Source of the DNA: Flavobacteriales bacterium UBA4422
Lineage (GTDB): Bacteria; Bacteroidota; Bacteroidia; Flavobacteriales_G; Salibacteraceae
Length of the DNA stretch: 64,000 nt
Direction of reading: 5' to 3'
Assembly (NCBI GenBank): GCA_002389645.1
Contig: DGQE01000031.1
Coordinates: forward strand, 134,574-198,573
Shown here: one piece after another, positions 45,330 to 53,897 of the stretch
Numbering within the stretch: position 1 is the first letter of the stretch
Layout: each line of letters opens with the position of its first letter
The notes under the pieces: generated by a model
Databases searched by the model: none
Seen by the model: only the letters and a program-made list of their open reading frames with translations
What the model was told of the DNA's origin: nothing
Program-made: the position numbers and the translations under genes

Positions 45330-46267
45330 TTGTAGGTTGGCTGCAATTAATAGGCGGTTTACTAATCCTACTTGTTGGTGGTGAGTACTTGGTTAGATCT
45401 TCAGTAAAACTCGCTCTCCATTTAAACATAAGCTCTATTGTCATAGGCTTGACTGTCGTAAGCTTGGGTACTTCGTTTCCAGAGTTGGTTGTAAGTGTAA
45501 ACGCTGCCTTGGATGGTCATCCTGATATTTCTTTAGGTAACTTGGTTGGAAGTAACATTGCCAATTTGGGGTTGGTGCTTGGGTTAACTGCAATTGTTTT
45601 TCCAATTTCTGTAGAGCGTTCATCCATTGCTTTGCATTGGCCTTTAATGCTATTGTCAACTTTGCTGTTGATTTTATTTGCTTGGGATCTTAACATAGAA
45701 ACTTGGGAGGCATTTATATTGTTTGGGTGTTTAATAGCTTATAATGTTCTGGTTATTAAGGTTTCTGGAAGAACGGAAGGAGGAGACCTAGAAGTAATAG
45801 ATACAAACATCGAGCGGTCTAATTCAGGGCTCATAAGAACAATTCTGATTCTCTTGGTTAGTATGGTGCTTTTAATATTTGGTGCTGATTTGCTTGTCGA
45901 TGGAGCTGTTGAGGTTGCGCGTTCGTTTGGCTTGGAAGAAAGAGTTATTGCGATATCAATAATTGCTTTTGGAACAAGTGCACCTGAATTAGCTACTTCA
46001 TTGATTGCTGTATATAGGAAGGAGACCTCCTTAGGTATTGGAAATTTAATAGGCTCCAATATTTTTAACATTCTTGCTATTCTAGGTATTACTGGAATTC
46101 TTCATCCAATCGATGTTAATCCTCAGATTCTTTCTTTTGACCTTATCTGGGTATTGGGTATTCCATTGTTGATTACCCCATTTTTACTTTCAAGAATGAA
46201 GGTGTCTCGGTTAGAAGGTATCTTGCTTTTAGGGTTGTATTTATCGTATATGTATCTGATTTTTTAG
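45326..46267 (+). CDS. Calcium/sodium antiporter (CaCA family)
   Basis: A 313-residue membrane exchanger of the YrbG/CaCA type with about ten helices. The two alpha repeats are clear: GTSFPELVVSV followed by GNLVGSNIANLGLVLG (about 48-90), and GTSAPELATSLIAV followed by GNLIGSNIFNILAILG (about 215-255). Each has the cation-coordinating glutamate. It probably moves Ca2+ out in exchange for Na+ or H+; ion preference is not readable. It starts within the last codon of tatA. A CACCCC/GGGGTG hairpin follows. Confidence 0.9.
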   Translation: MIVGWLQLIGGLLILLVGGEYLVRSSVKLALHLNISSIVIGLTVVSLGTSFPELVVSVNAALDGHPDISLGNLVGSNIANLGLVLGLTAIVFPISVERSSIALHWPLMLLSTLLLILFAWDLNIETWEAFILFGCLIAYNVLVIKVSGRTEGGDLEVIDTNIERSNSGLIRTILILLVSMVLLIFGADLLVDGAVEVARSFGLEERVIAISIIAFGTSAPELATSLIAVYRKETSLGIGNLIGSNIFNILAILGITGILHPIDVNPQILSFDLIWVLGIPLLITPFLLSRMKVSRLEGILLLGLYLSYMYLIF

Positions 46268-46280
46268 AAAAATAGGCAGG

Positions 46281-46303
46281 CACCCCTAAAAAAAAGGGGG
46301 GTG
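46281..46303 (+). repeat. GC-rich hairpin with A-rich loop between exchanger and glnN
   Basis: CACCCC (46281-46286) pairs with GGGGTG (46298-46303) around TAAAAAAAAGG. No T run follows, so it is a weak terminator; it may be an mRNA 3' end processing site or a chance hairpin. Confidence 0.4.
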
Positions 46304-46350
46304 TGAATAAATAATTATAATAATTCCTTTACCAACCCCTTATTTAAATC

Positions 46351-46358
46351 TAGTTTTG
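46351..46358 (+). promoter_or_regulatory. -7 box for type III glutamine synthetase
   Basis: TAGTTTTG followed by CC is an exact TAnnTTTG match, 17 bases before the ATG at 46376. No TTG at the -33 position. Confidence 0.5.
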
Positions 46359-46375
46359 CCTAAAATCTAAGAAAA

Positions 46376-48565
46376 ATGGCAAAATTGAGATTTCAAGCCC
46401 TGGAGTCGCTTCTAAACAGAAAGTATGAACTTCCAACAGAGCGTACTGAGAAAATTTCTGACTATTTCGGAGAAAACGTATTTCATGATCGTGCTATGCA
46501 GCAGTTTCTGTCAAAGGATGCTTACCGCAGACTTCGCGACTGCATGCAAAAAGGAAAAGGTTTAGAGCGCGATATTGCTGATGAAGTTGCTTCTGGAATG
46601 AAAGCTTGGGCTTTGTCAAAAGGTGTTACACACTATACACATTGGTTTCAACCATTGACAGGAAGAACTGCTGAAAAGCATGATGCGTTTTTTTCGCCAT
46701 CATCAATTGGTGAGTCTTTTGAAGAATTTGGAGGTGCTCAGTTGATTCAGCAAGAACCAGATGCATCTAGTTTTCCAAATGGAGGTTTAAGAAACACATT
46801 TGAGGCTAGAGGATATACTGCTTGGGATCCGAGCTCTCCTGCTTTTATCATGGGAGATACACTTTGTATTCCTACCGTTTTTGTTGCCTATACAGGTGAA
46901 TCCCTTGATTATAAAGCGCCATTATTAAAAGCTCTTCATGCCTTAAATGATGCCGCAGTGCCTGTAGCTCAATACTTTGATCGAAATGTTACAAGAGTTA
47001 CAGCCACATTAGGTTGGGAACAAGAGTATTTCCTAGTTGATGATGCATTATATCGTGCACGTCCTGATTTGGTTATGACAGGTAGAACATTATTCGGTCA
47101 TTCCTCTTCTAAGGGTCAGCAGTTGGATGATCATTATTTTGGATCAATTCCAGAACGGGCAAGTGCATTTATGCGTGATTTTGAAAAAGAATCTCATCGA
47201 TTAGGAATTCCTATTAAAACAAGACACAATGAAGTAGCGCCCAATCAGTTTGAGTGTGCTCCTATTTTTGAGGAAACAAACTTGGCAGTTGATCACAATC
47301 AACTGCTAATGGATGTCATGGAAAAGGTGGCACACATGCATGGTCTGCGCGTTTTACTTCATGAAAAACCATATGCTGGAATTAACGGAAGTGGTAAACA
47401 CAATAATTGGTCATTATCAACTGACACTGGAGTGAACTTATTGAGTCCGGGTAATACACCCAAGACGAACATTAGGTTTTTGGCATTTTTCGTTAACACA
47501 ATTAAAGCTGTTCACGACTATTCTGATTTGTTAAGAGCATCAATTGCCTCAGCAAGTAATGATCACAGACTAGGAGCAAATGAAGCTCCTCCTGCTATTA
47601 TTTCTGTGTTCATTGGTTCTCAACTAACCAGGGCGCTGAATGACTTGGAGAAAAACGTGAAAGACAAAGGAATGTCTCCTGATGAGAAGACCGAGTTAAA
47701 GTTGCGAATTGGTAAAATTCCTGAAATTTTATTGGATAATACGGATAGAAACAGAACCTCACCTTTTGCTTTTACTGGAAATAAATTTGAATTGAGAGCT
47801 GTGGGTTCTCAGGCAAACTGTTCATCGTCAATGACCGTTATGAATACCATTATGGCCAAACAGCTAAGAGTGTTCAAAAAAGATGTAGATGCTTTAATAG
47901 CTGAAGGTTCAAAGAAAGATGAGGCAATCTTGGCTGTGTTGCGCAAATACATCATTGCATCAAAGAATATTTTGTTTGAAGGGAATGGTTATGGTGAGGA
48001 ATGGGTGAAAGAAGCCGCTAAGCGCGGGTTATCGAATATTAAGACGACACCACATGCTTTGGAGAGTTACCATGATAAAAAGGTCGTTGCCTTGTTCAGC
48101 GACTTAGAGATTATTGCTCCGCAAGAGCTTGAGGCAAGAACTGAAATTTACCATGAGAATTATAAAATGAAGATTCAGATTGAGTCAAGAGTAGCTGGTG
48201 ATTTAGTGTTGAATCATATAATTCCTGCCGCACTCTCATATCAGAATAAAGTGATTGAGACCTTAAAGAATTTGAAAGAAGTTTATTCCGGAGAAGATTT
48301 TAAAAAGCTTTCAGCTCCGCATGATAAAATTATTCGTGAAATCAGTGAGCGCCTATCGATAACTCGAGAGCTTATTGATCAAATGATTGAAGAGAGGAAG
48401 AAGGCTAATGTTTTAGGATCTGCAAGCGAGGGATCAATTGCTTACTGTGATAAAGTCCTTCCATACCTAGAAAAAATCAGGTATCAAGTTGATAAACTTG
48501 AACTTGTGGTTGAAGATGATTTATGGCCTTTACCGAAGTATAGAGAATTACTCTTCAGTAAGTAA
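46376..48565 (+). CDS. glnN: Type III glutamine synthetase
   Basis: Forms glutamine from glutamate, ammonia and ATP; this is the large GSIII class (GlnN) common in Bacteroidota and cyanobacteria. Its 729 residues match the class length. The N-terminal extension contains AWALSKGVTHYTHWFQPLTG and TGRTAEKHDAF; the catalytic core has TLGWEQEYFLVD with the metal glutamates, RHNEVAPNQFECAPIFEE and HEKPYAGINGSGKHNNWSL. RTSPFAFTGNKFELRAVGSQ closes the active site. No adenylylation-type regulation site is apparent. Alone on its transcript, with a promoter box and terminator. Confidence 0.97.
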   Translation: MAKLRFQALESLLNRKYELPTERTEKISDYFGENVFHDRAMQQFLSKDAYRRLRDCMQKGKGLERDIADEVASGMKAWALSKGVTHYTHWFQPLTGRTAEKHDAFFSPSSIGESFEEFGGAQLIQQEPDASSFPNGGLRNTFEARGYTAWDPSSPAFIMGDTLCIPTVFVAYTGESLDYKAPLLKALHALNDAAVPVAQYFDRNVTRVTATLGWEQEYFLVDDALYRARPDLVMTGRTLFGHSSSKGQQLDDHYFGSIPERASAFMRDFEKESHRLGIPIKTRHNEVAPNQFECAPIFEETNLAVDHNQLLMDVMEKVAHMHGLRVLLHEKPYAGINGSGKHNNWSLSTDTGVNLLSPGNTPKTNIRFLAFFVNTIKAVHDYSDLLRASIASASNDHRLGANEAPPAIISVFIGSQLTRALNDLEKNVKDKGMSPDEKTELKLRIGKIPEILLDNTDRNRTSPFAFTGNKFELRAVGSQANCSSSMTVMNTIMAKQLRVFKKDVDALIAEGSKKDEAILAVLRKYIIASKNILFEGNGYGEEWVKEAAKRGLSNIKTTPHALESYHDKKVVALFSDLEIIAPQELEARTEIYHENYKMKIQIESRVAGDLVLNHIIPAALSYQNKVIETLKNLKEVYSGEDFKKLSAPHDKIIREISERLSITRELIDQMIEERKKANVLGSASEGSIAYCDKVLPYLEKIRYQVDKLELVVEDDLWPLPKYRELLFSK

Positions 48566-48572
48566 AACACAG

Positions 48573-48602
48573 ACAGGTCGCTTAATGCGGCCTGTTTTTT
48601 TT
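48573..48602 (+). terminator. glnN terminator
   Basis: ACAGGTCGC (48573-48581) pairs with GCGGCCTGT (48587-48595), including one G-T pair, over TTAAT; seven Ts follow. Confidence 0.9.
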
Positions 48603-48604
48603 GA

Positions 48605-48636
48605 TTGCTAGCTAATATCATATTTCATTAGATTTG
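48605..48636 (+). promoter_or_regulatory. Promoter of the PorE-like gene
   Basis: TTG (48605-48607), a 21-base spacer and TAGATTTG (48629-48636) match the -33/-7 consensus. The start codon at 48695 is 58 bases downstream. Confidence 0.6.
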
Positions 48637-48694
48637 CCTCTTTCATAATAGACAGGATTATGATTTAATCATCACAGACAAACTCGTAAGACAA

Positions 48695-50737
48695 GTGAAG
48701 CGTATGACATATCTTAAAGGAGCGATAGGAGCTCTTTGCTTTGTGATAATATCAACTATCGCATTTGGGCAGAAGGATTTAACTAAAGAGGCGGATTTAA
48801 CCTATCAAGCAGGGTCGTTTTATGCCGCGGTTGATGCTTATAAGAAGGCTTACTCTAAAGAAAGCAAGCAAACTGAAAAGGCTAGAATTCTATTCAGAAT
48901 TGGTGATTCATATCGCTTGATACAAGATGCAGCTCAGGCTGAAGTTTGGTATCAAAAGGCAGAAGCTGCCTCATTTGAAGATCCTATACTGAAAGTTAGG
49001 TTGGGCGATATTTTGAGGTCTCAAGGTCGATATGATGATGCAATAGAGAGTTACCGAGAGGCGATGGCCAAGGCGTCAGGAGAAGTCAAAACTTTTGCAG
49101 AGAACGGAATCAATGCTTGTGAAACGGCAGTGAAAATGCAGAAGAACCCGGCACGATATGTCGTAAATAACGAGGCTCAATTGAATTCAAAATATTATGA
49201 CTTTTCTTTGATCTATGCCGATAAGAAGTTAGAGTCAATTTATTTCACTTCTTCTCGTCCAGGAGCCGCTGGCAATTCAACAGATGAGATTTACGGAGAG
49301 AGTTTCAGTGATATCTACCGTTCTGAAAGAGATAATAAGGGCAAGTGGTCTTCTCCACAACCGCTAGGTGAAAATATCAGTAGTCCGGCAAACGAAGGAG
49401 CTGCATTTCTTGATTCTAAATACAGTCAATTGTATTTCACACGTTGTGGTTATGATAAAAACAAGCCATTTGGCTGTCAAATTTATACTTCAAGAAGTCA
49501 AGGGCGTGATTGGGCAGATCCCGAATTATTGGATTTTGGAATTGATGACACCACTGCTGCTGGTCATCCTATCGCTATTGATGATGATTTAATATTGTTT
49601 GCTTCCGATATGTACGGTGGTCAAGGAGGAAAGGATTTATGGTACATTAAATACGAGAAGAAGACCAAGCTTTGGGGACCAGCTGTTAATCTTGGACCAG
49701 AAATTAATACGCCTGGAAATGAAATGTTCCCTTATATCCATGAAAACGGTGATTTATACTTTGCTTCCGATGGTCACATTGGAATGGGAGGGTTAGACAT
49801 CTTTAAGGCTAAATTGAAAGGCGAAGATGCTGAGTCATTGAAATGGGGAACTCCTGAAAATGTGGGAGCTCCGATCAATTCTTCAAGCAATGATTATTCA
49901 ATTATTTGGGAAGAAGATAAGGATCGCGGATACTTCACTTCAGACCGCCCTGGTGGAAAAGGCGGAGATGATATCTACAGTTTTATGATGCCTCCACTAA
50001 TTTTCATGTTGGAAGGAACTGTTACTGACGTAGATACAAAAGAGCCACTTGGCGATGTGAAGGTTTCCCTTGTTGGAACGGATGGTTCAGTAGGTGAGGT
50101 GAAAACAGACCCAACTGGTCATTATGAGTTTGAAGTGCGTGAAAACGAAGAACGCTATATACTTGAGAATACTTCATACACAATTGAAGTTTCTGCAGTA
50201 GAAAGTCCTGCATCTAACGATCATAAGTATTTAGGCGCTAAAGGTCAGGAGACTACAGTAGGATTGATGGAGTCAACAGCATTTGTTAAGGATTTTGCGC
50301 TGCTGTGTGCTGACTGTGATAAGGAGATTAAAATGCCATTGGTATTATACGAGCTAGGAAAATGGGATTTGATGATTGATGAAACTATTAATTCAAAAGA
50401 CTCATTAGAGTACCTGTACAATATTCTAAAAGAGAACCAGACGATTATTGTTGAGTTAGCTGCGCATACAGATACAAGAGGTACTGATAAATCCAACCAA
50501 GTTCTTTCACAAAAGAGAGCTGAAACGTGTGTAAATTTCTTGATAGAAAGAGGCATAGATCCTGCTAGAATGGTTCCTGTTGGTTATGGTGAGGCCAGAC
50601 CTATTGTTTCTGATGCTCAAATTGCTGCTCTTCCATCGAAAGAAGAAAGAGAAATTGCACATCAAAAGAACAGAAGAACTGTATTTCAGGTCTTGAGTTT
50701 TGACTTTATTCCAAAAGAGGAAGAAGGCACAAATTAG
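48695..50737 (+). CDS. PorE-like envelope protein: TPR, beta-propeller, carboxypeptidase-like and OmpA domains
   Basis: A 680-residue exported protein. After a signal peptide (GTG 48695, MKRMTYLKG..., ends AFGQ) come TPR units (about 27-140). PD40/WD40-like propeller repeats follow (about 160-425; IYFTSSRPG, LYFTRCGYD, LYFASDGHIGMGG, YFTSDRPGGKGGDDIY). A carboxypeptidase regulatory-like domain spans about 430-530, and an OmpA peptidoglycan-binding domain spans about 545-665 (LAAHTDTRG; LSQKRAETCVNFLIERG; VGYGEARP). This order equals PorE of Porphyromonas gingivalis, which anchors T9SS components to the wall; many paralogues exist, so the exact role is open. Confidence 0.87.
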   Translation: MKRMTYLKGAIGALCFVIISTIAFGQKDLTKEADLTYQAGSFYAAVDAYKKAYSKESKQTEKARILFRIGDSYRLIQDAAQAEVWYQKAEAASFEDPILKVRLGDILRSQGRYDDAIESYREAMAKASGEVKTFAENGINACETAVKMQKNPARYVVNNEAQLNSKYYDFSLIYADKKLESIYFTSSRPGAAGNSTDEIYGESFSDIYRSERDNKGKWSSPQPLGENISSPANEGAAFLDSKYSQLYFTRCGYDKNKPFGCQIYTSRSQGRDWADPELLDFGIDDTTAAGHPIAIDDDLILFASDMYGGQGGKDLWYIKYEKKTKLWGPAVNLGPEINTPGNEMFPYIHENGDLYFASDGHIGMGGLDIFKAKLKGEDAESLKWGTPENVGAPINSSSNDYSIIWEEDKDRGYFTSDRPGGKGGDDIYSFMMPPLIFMLEGTVTDVDTKEPLGDVKVSLVGTDGSVGEVKTDPTGHYEFEVRENEERYILENTSYTIEVSAVESPASNDHKYLGAKGQETTVGLMESTAFVKDFALLCADCDKEIKMPLVLYELGKWDLMIDETINSKDSLEYLYNILKENQTIIVELAAHTDTRGTDKSNQVLSQKRAETCVNFLIERGIDPARMVPVGYGEARPIVSDAQIAALPSKEEREIAHQKNRRTVFQVLSFDFIPKEEEGTN

Positions 50738-50754
50738 ATTAATAACATAATTGG

Positions 50755-50794
50755 AACCGTGTGAGTAAGTATACCTTATTCATGCGGTTTTTTT
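50755..50794 (+). terminator. Terminator after the PorE-like gene
   Basis: AACCGTGTGAGTAAG (50755-50769) pairs along its full length, with three G-T pairs, with CTTATTCATGCGGTT (50775-50789); TTTTT follows. Confidence 0.9.
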
Positions 50795-50806
50795 ATTGGT
50801 GAAAGA

Positions 50807-51991
50807 ATGGAAGTGAGTAAAAAATACGCTGATCGAGGTGTTTCTGCTGGCAAAGAAGACGTCCACAACGCGATCAAGAATATTGATAAGGGGTTATTTC
50901 CAGGTGCATTTTGTAAGGTTATTCCTGATGTGTTATCTGGTGATGAAAGTAAATGCCTTGTCATGCACGCTGATGGTGCGGGTACTAAATCGTCATTGGC
51001 ATATGCCTATTGGAAAGAGACTAATGACCTATCTGTTTGGAAGGGAATTGCTCAAGATGCTGTTGTCATGAATACCGATGATTTGCTTTGTGTTGGAGCA
51101 AGAGGTCCCATTGCCTTGTCTTCAACCATTGGACGCAACAAATCTGAAATTCCTGGCGAGGTAATAAAATCTATTATTGAAGGCACAGAAGAGTTACTTC
51201 AAAACCTAAGAGATAATGGCTTCAATATTTTCTCAACTGGCGGAGAAACTGCTGATGTTGGTGATTTGGTGAGGTCTATTATCGTTGATAGCACGGTTAC
51301 TGCGGTTATGAATCGCGCAGATATTATTGATAATGCCAACATTAAAGTTGGAAATGTAATTGTTGGTCTTGCTTCTGATGGTCAGGCCACTTACGAGAAG
51401 CAATGGAATGCTGGTACAGGGTCAAACGGACTTACATCCGCGCGACACGATTTATTCAATAAAGAAGTGGGTAGGCGCTTCCCGGAAAGTTTCAACGCAG
51501 CAATTTCAGATGATCTTGCTTATGTAGGTCCATACTTCTTAACCGATACTGTTGAAGGAGTGCCAGTTGATGCAGGAAAGATGGTTCTTTCACCAACAAG
51601 AACATATGCTCCAATTATGATGAAGGTCTTTGAAGAGCTTCAAGGCAAAATCGATGGAATGATTCATTGCTCCGGTGGAGGCCAAACGAAAATTCTTCAT
51701 TTTTTGAATCAAAATCGAGTCATTAAGAATAATTTATTTAAAACTCCAATCATGTTTGAGCTTATTCAAAAACACTCTCAAACTTCTTGGAAAGAAATGT
51801 ATCAAGTATTCAATATGGGGCATCGATTAGAGCTTTATTTAGATGAAAAGCATGCTCAAACGGTTATTGATATCGCTAAATCATTCAATGTGAATGCACA
51901 GATTATAGGATATGTTGATTCGAACCCTCAGCCAGAACTGGAGATTCACCATGGTAATAATAAACTAGACTATTCTAAAACAAGCTTATGA
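50807..51991 (+). CDS. purM: Phosphoribosylformylglycinamidine cyclo-ligase (AIR synthase), Bacteroidota form
   Basis: Closes the imidazole ring in purine synthesis (FGAM to AIR with ATP). Its 394 residues are longer than the roughly 345 of E. coli PurM, as in the phylum's own version. SKKYADRGVSAGKEDVHNAI opens the protein like PurM; the signature HADGAGTKSSLAY (about 48-60) and DAVVMNTDDLLCVGA (about 85-99) give the ATP-site residues. TGGETADVGDLV and SDGQATYEKQW are further matches. Its stop overlaps prfA by four bases. A PurM-like role in another ligase is possible but less likely. Confidence 0.85.
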   Translation: MEVSKKYADRGVSAGKEDVHNAIKNIDKGLFPGAFCKVIPDVLSGDESKCLVMHADGAGTKSSLAYAYWKETNDLSVWKGIAQDAVVMNTDDLLCVGARGPIALSSTIGRNKSEIPGEVIKSIIEGTEELLQNLRDNGFNIFSTGGETADVGDLVRSIIVDSTVTAVMNRADIIDNANIKVGNVIVGLASDGQATYEKQWNAGTGSNGLTSARHDLFNKEVGRRFPESFNAAISDDLAYVGPYFLTDTVEGVPVDAGKMVLSPTRTYAPIMMKVFEELQGKIDGMIHCSGGGQTKILHFLNQNRVIKNNLFKTPIMFELIQKHSQTSWKEMYQVFNMGHRLELYLDEKHAQTVIDIAKSFNVNAQIIGYVDSNPQPELEIHHGNNKLDYSKTSL

Positions 51992-53070
51992 GTAAATTGA
52001 TGAGTAAGCTTGAGTCTATCAAAGAGCGATGGGCACAGGTGGAGTTGAAGCTTTCTGATCCTGAGATTACTGGAGACATGTCTCGCTATGTGAAACTAAA
52101 TAAGGAATACAGCGAGCTTACCGAGATAGTGAAGGCATATGAAGTTTATAAGAACTTAGTTGCAAACCTAGAAAGTACTAAGGAGATGCTTCAAACGGAA
52201 AAAGACGATGAAATGCGTGAAATCGCAAAGGAGGAATTACATGCTCTAGAAGATCAAATTCCAGAAATGGAAGAAAAGATTAGGTGGATGCTAATTCCGT
52301 CTGACCCTGAAGACGAGAAAAACGCTATTCTAGAGATTCGTGCTGGAACTGGCGGTGACGAGGCCAGCATCTTTGCTGGGGACCTTTTTCGTATGTATTC
52401 ACGCTTTATGGAAAAACAAGGTTGGAAAGTTGAATTGATCGATGAAACCGAAGGAACGTCAGGTGGTTACAAGGAGATAATTCTGAAGGTAACTGGTGAT
52501 GAAGTTTATGGCACCTTAAAGTATGAAGCTGGTGTGCATCGAGTTCAAAGAGTACCTGAAACAGAAACGCAAGGAAGAGTGCATACTTCTGCTGCAACGG
52601 TGGCGGTATTGCCCGAGGCTGCGGATGTTGATGTGAATATTAATCCGGCCGATCTTGAATTCAAAACAGCAAGGTCGAGTGGTGCAGGTGGACAAAATGT
52701 GAATAAGGTTGAAACGAAGGTTCAATTAACCCATAAGCCATCAGGTATCACAATTCAATGTCAAGTATCTAGATCTCAACTTGCGAACCGAGAAATGGCA
52801 TTAGAGATGTTGCGCTCGCGATTGTACGACATAGAGTATTCTAAGCATATGTCCGAGATTTCATCCAAACGGAAAACAATGGTTTCGTCAGGAGATCGAA
52901 GTGCCAAGATTAGAACGTATAATTACCCTCAAGGTCGTGTAACTGATCACAGGATTGGATTAACACTTTACAATTTGGATGCAATAATTGGCGGTGACAT
53001 TCAAAAGCTAATTGAAGAATTGAAAGTAGCAGAAAATGCAGAGAAGCTAAAAGCAGGAGAAGAAGTATAA
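51988..53070 (+). CDS. prfA: Peptide chain release factor 1
   Basis: Recognises UAA and UAG stop codons and releases the finished protein. Its 360 residues are normal. The catalytic loop is SSGAGGQNVNKVETKVQL with GGQ at about 232-234; the surrounding ARSSGAGGQ is diagnostic of class I factors. Domain 2 shows RAGTGGDEASIFAGDLFRMY and EGTSGGYKEI, and VHRVQRVPETETQGRVHTSA is also typical of RF1. TGA codons end many genes here, so RF2 is expected elsewhere. Overlaps purM by four bases. Confidence 0.97.
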   Translation: MSKLMSKLESIKERWAQVELKLSDPEITGDMSRYVKLNKEYSELTEIVKAYEVYKNLVANLESTKEMLQTEKDDEMREIAKEELHALEDQIPEMEEKIRWMLIPSDPEDEKNAILEIRAGTGGDEASIFAGDLFRMYSRFMEKQGWKVELIDETEGTSGGYKEIILKVTGDEVYGTLKYEAGVHRVQRVPETETQGRVHTSAATVAVLPEAADVDVNINPADLEFKTARSSGAGGQNVNKVETKVQLTHKPSGITIQCQVSRSQLANREMALEMLRSRLYDIEYSKHMSEISSKRKTMVSSGDRSAKIRTYNYPQGRVTDHRIGLTLYNLDAIIGGDIQKLIEELKVAENAEKLKAGEEV

Positions 53071-53080
53071 TATATTGATA

Positions 53081-53887
53081 ATGACAAAGGCAGAGTTAGT
53101 TGAATTGATAAAAAGAAAGAAGTCATTCTTATGTGTTGGACTTGACACTGATCCTGATAAGCTTCCAGCATCATTGAAAAATACCCCAGATGGGGTGTTT
53201 GAATTCAATAAAGCGATTATCGAATCTACTTTGCCTTTTGCGGTTTCTTATAAGCTGAATATTGCTTTCTACGAAGCAATGGGTATCGAAGGGTGGGATA
53301 TCCTGCAACGGACAGTTGATTTAATTCCACCTGGGGAAGCATTAATCATTGCTGATGCTAAAAGAGGTGATATCGGCAATACCGCTGCTCGTTACGGAAA
53401 GGCATTTTTTGAGACATTGAATTGCGATGCGATAACAGTTAACCCTTATATGGGTGAAGACTCAATAACCCCTTTTTTAGATTACAAAGGTAAATGGTCT
53501 ATAGTTCTTGGACTTACTTCTAATAAGGGTGCAAAAGATATTGAACTACTCAAACTACAGGACGGTAGATATGTATTTGAGGCTGCCATGGAGGCAACTG
53601 CTAAGCTTGGTTCTTCTGAGCAAATAATGTTCGTGGTAGGTGCCACCCAAACTGAATATCTTGGGCGAATTCGGAAGGTTGCCCCAGATCACTTTTTATT
53701 GATTCCTGGGGTTGGTGCTCAAGGCGGTAAATTGAAAGATCTACAAGTTTTGATGACTTCTGAAGTTGGAGTTTTAGTGAATAGTTCAAGACAAATTATT
53801 TATGCTTCATCTGGAAAAGACTTTGCTGAAGCATCTGCTATAGAGGCTGAGAAGCTTCAAGTTCAAATGGGTGATATGATCACTTAA
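53081..53887 (+). CDS. pyrF: Orotidine 5'-phosphate decarboxylase
   Basis: Decarboxylates OMP to UMP, the last step of pyrimidine synthesis. ATG 53081 gives 268 residues (a TTG two codons earlier is less likely). FLCVGLDTDPDKLP near residue 18 and the catalytic Asp-Lys-Asp array in IIADAKRGDIGNTA identify the longer type 2 family used in Bacteroidota and actinobacteria. NPYMGEDSITPFLDY and LLIPGVGAQGGKL bind the phosphate. It begins ten bases after prfA and is probably co-transcribed with it. Confidence 0.95.
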   Translation: MTKAELVELIKRKKSFLCVGLDTDPDKLPASLKNTPDGVFEFNKAIIESTLPFAVSYKLNIAFYEAMGIEGWDILQRTVDLIPPGEALIIADAKRGDIGNTAARYGKAFFETLNCDAITVNPYMGEDSITPFLDYKGKWSIVLGLTSNKGAKDIELLKLQDGRYVFEAAMEATAKLGSSEQIMFVVGATQTEYLGRIRKVAPDHFLLIPGVGAQGGKLKDLQVLMTSEVGVLVNSSRQIIYASSGKDFAEASAIEAEKLQVQMGDMIT

Positions 53888-53897
53888 ATAATAGCCT

